DNA of 64,000 nt from CAZEAC01 sp964510065 (GTDB lineage Bacteria > Bdellovibrionota_C > UBA2361 > CAIXSY01), in contig CAZEAC010000008.1 of NCBI GenBank assembly GCA_964510065.1, forward strand, positions 25,279-89,278, in the 5' to 3' direction. Below, piece by piece: positions 63,535-64,000 of this stretch. The first letter of the stretch is position 1, and each line of letters starts with the position of its first letter. A program made the translations under genes and the position numbers. The notes under the pieces are model-generated. The model was not told the DNA's origin, did not search any database, and saw only the letters and a list, made by a program, of their open reading frames with translations.

Positions 63535-63779
63535 TCCTCCGTAGCTTCAGCGAAGGAGGACCGTTCGCGTAATCCAGTGATAAGAAGAAGATGATGACCG
63601 TGTACCAACCCGAAATTGCAAAAATGAATCAATATTATCGAGCGCAATTGCTTGACGTACTCGGAACAAGTCCTTGTACGCTCAAACGATTAAGAAGTAC
63701 GATCACTTGCATAAACTACATACAAATCGATCGTACAATTTACATTTTTACCTTCTTACGAAGGCAAAAAAGAAAATAA

Positions 63780-64000
<221 letters not shown>

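Noticed and set aside
63591..63779. Small open frame in the 23S-5S spacer
   Set aside because: It sits in an rRNA spacer antisense to the operon and ends right at the 23S boundary; no ribosome site or homology signal.

Overview
The window is one contig from a Gram-negative bacterium that I cannot place to phylum from sequence alone. A Wzm/Wzt-type glycan exporter, a lipobox protein, signal-peptide proteins, and an AlgI/AlgX-type O-acetylation pair indicate an outer membrane. The DNA is moderately AT-rich, genes are very tightly packed, and GTG starts are common. There is no transposase, CRISPR array or tRNA. One rRNA operon enters from the right on the minus strand (23S 3' end, 5S, strong intrinsic terminator).

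Bases 1-45976 form one very large surface-polysaccharide locus in alternating blocks. 1-6112 (+): membrane glycosyltransferases, an acyltransferase and an AsnB-like amidotransferase. 6109-11383 (-): a three-enzyme UDP-6-deoxy-L-HexNAc pathway and two glycosyltransferases. 11523-13428 (+): two methyltransferases. 13440-17376 (-): SGNH protein, Wzm, Wzt and a methyltransferase. 17643-21677 (+): methyltransferase, glycosyltransferase and carbamoyltransferase. 21686-28832 (-): a seven-gene operon with a nucleotide-sugar dehydrogenase, an epimerase, a lipid-linked-sugar type GT2, two GT-C proteins and two methyltransferases. 29028-37385: a methyltransferase, GT4s, two GT-Cs and a second AsnB. 37561-45001: two more SGNH proteins and two more GT2/GT-C modules. 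galU closes the locus at 45098. Together these encode making, assembling, decorating (methyl, acyl, carbamoyl, amide) and exporting a complex glycan. No initiating phosphoglycosyltransferase, Wzy, Wzx or O-antigen ligase is visible, so those lie elsewhere.

Bases 45981-49937 are housekeeping (LOG-family protein, RNase HII, YraN, TrmJ) mixed with small unknown genes. Bases 50082-63295 hold a receiver protein with an unknown partner, a DUF4143-type ATPase, several secreted unknown proteins, a periplasmic binding protein, the AlgX/AlgI pair, a lipoprotein, an MFS transporter and a secreted protein with an internal 146-residue duplication.

The most interesting non-coding signals are: a 181-bp palindromic MITE-like element whose TA-flanked tips supply the stop codons of both convergent neighbours; six promoters placed so that the start codon falls at or within about 3 nt of the expected transcription start (leaderless genes); three copies of a 'CACAGAG' palindromic repeat between 49.9 and 55.8 kb; a possible structured RNA at 49005-49094; and a hairpin that pairs the 5' end of 5S with its own leader.
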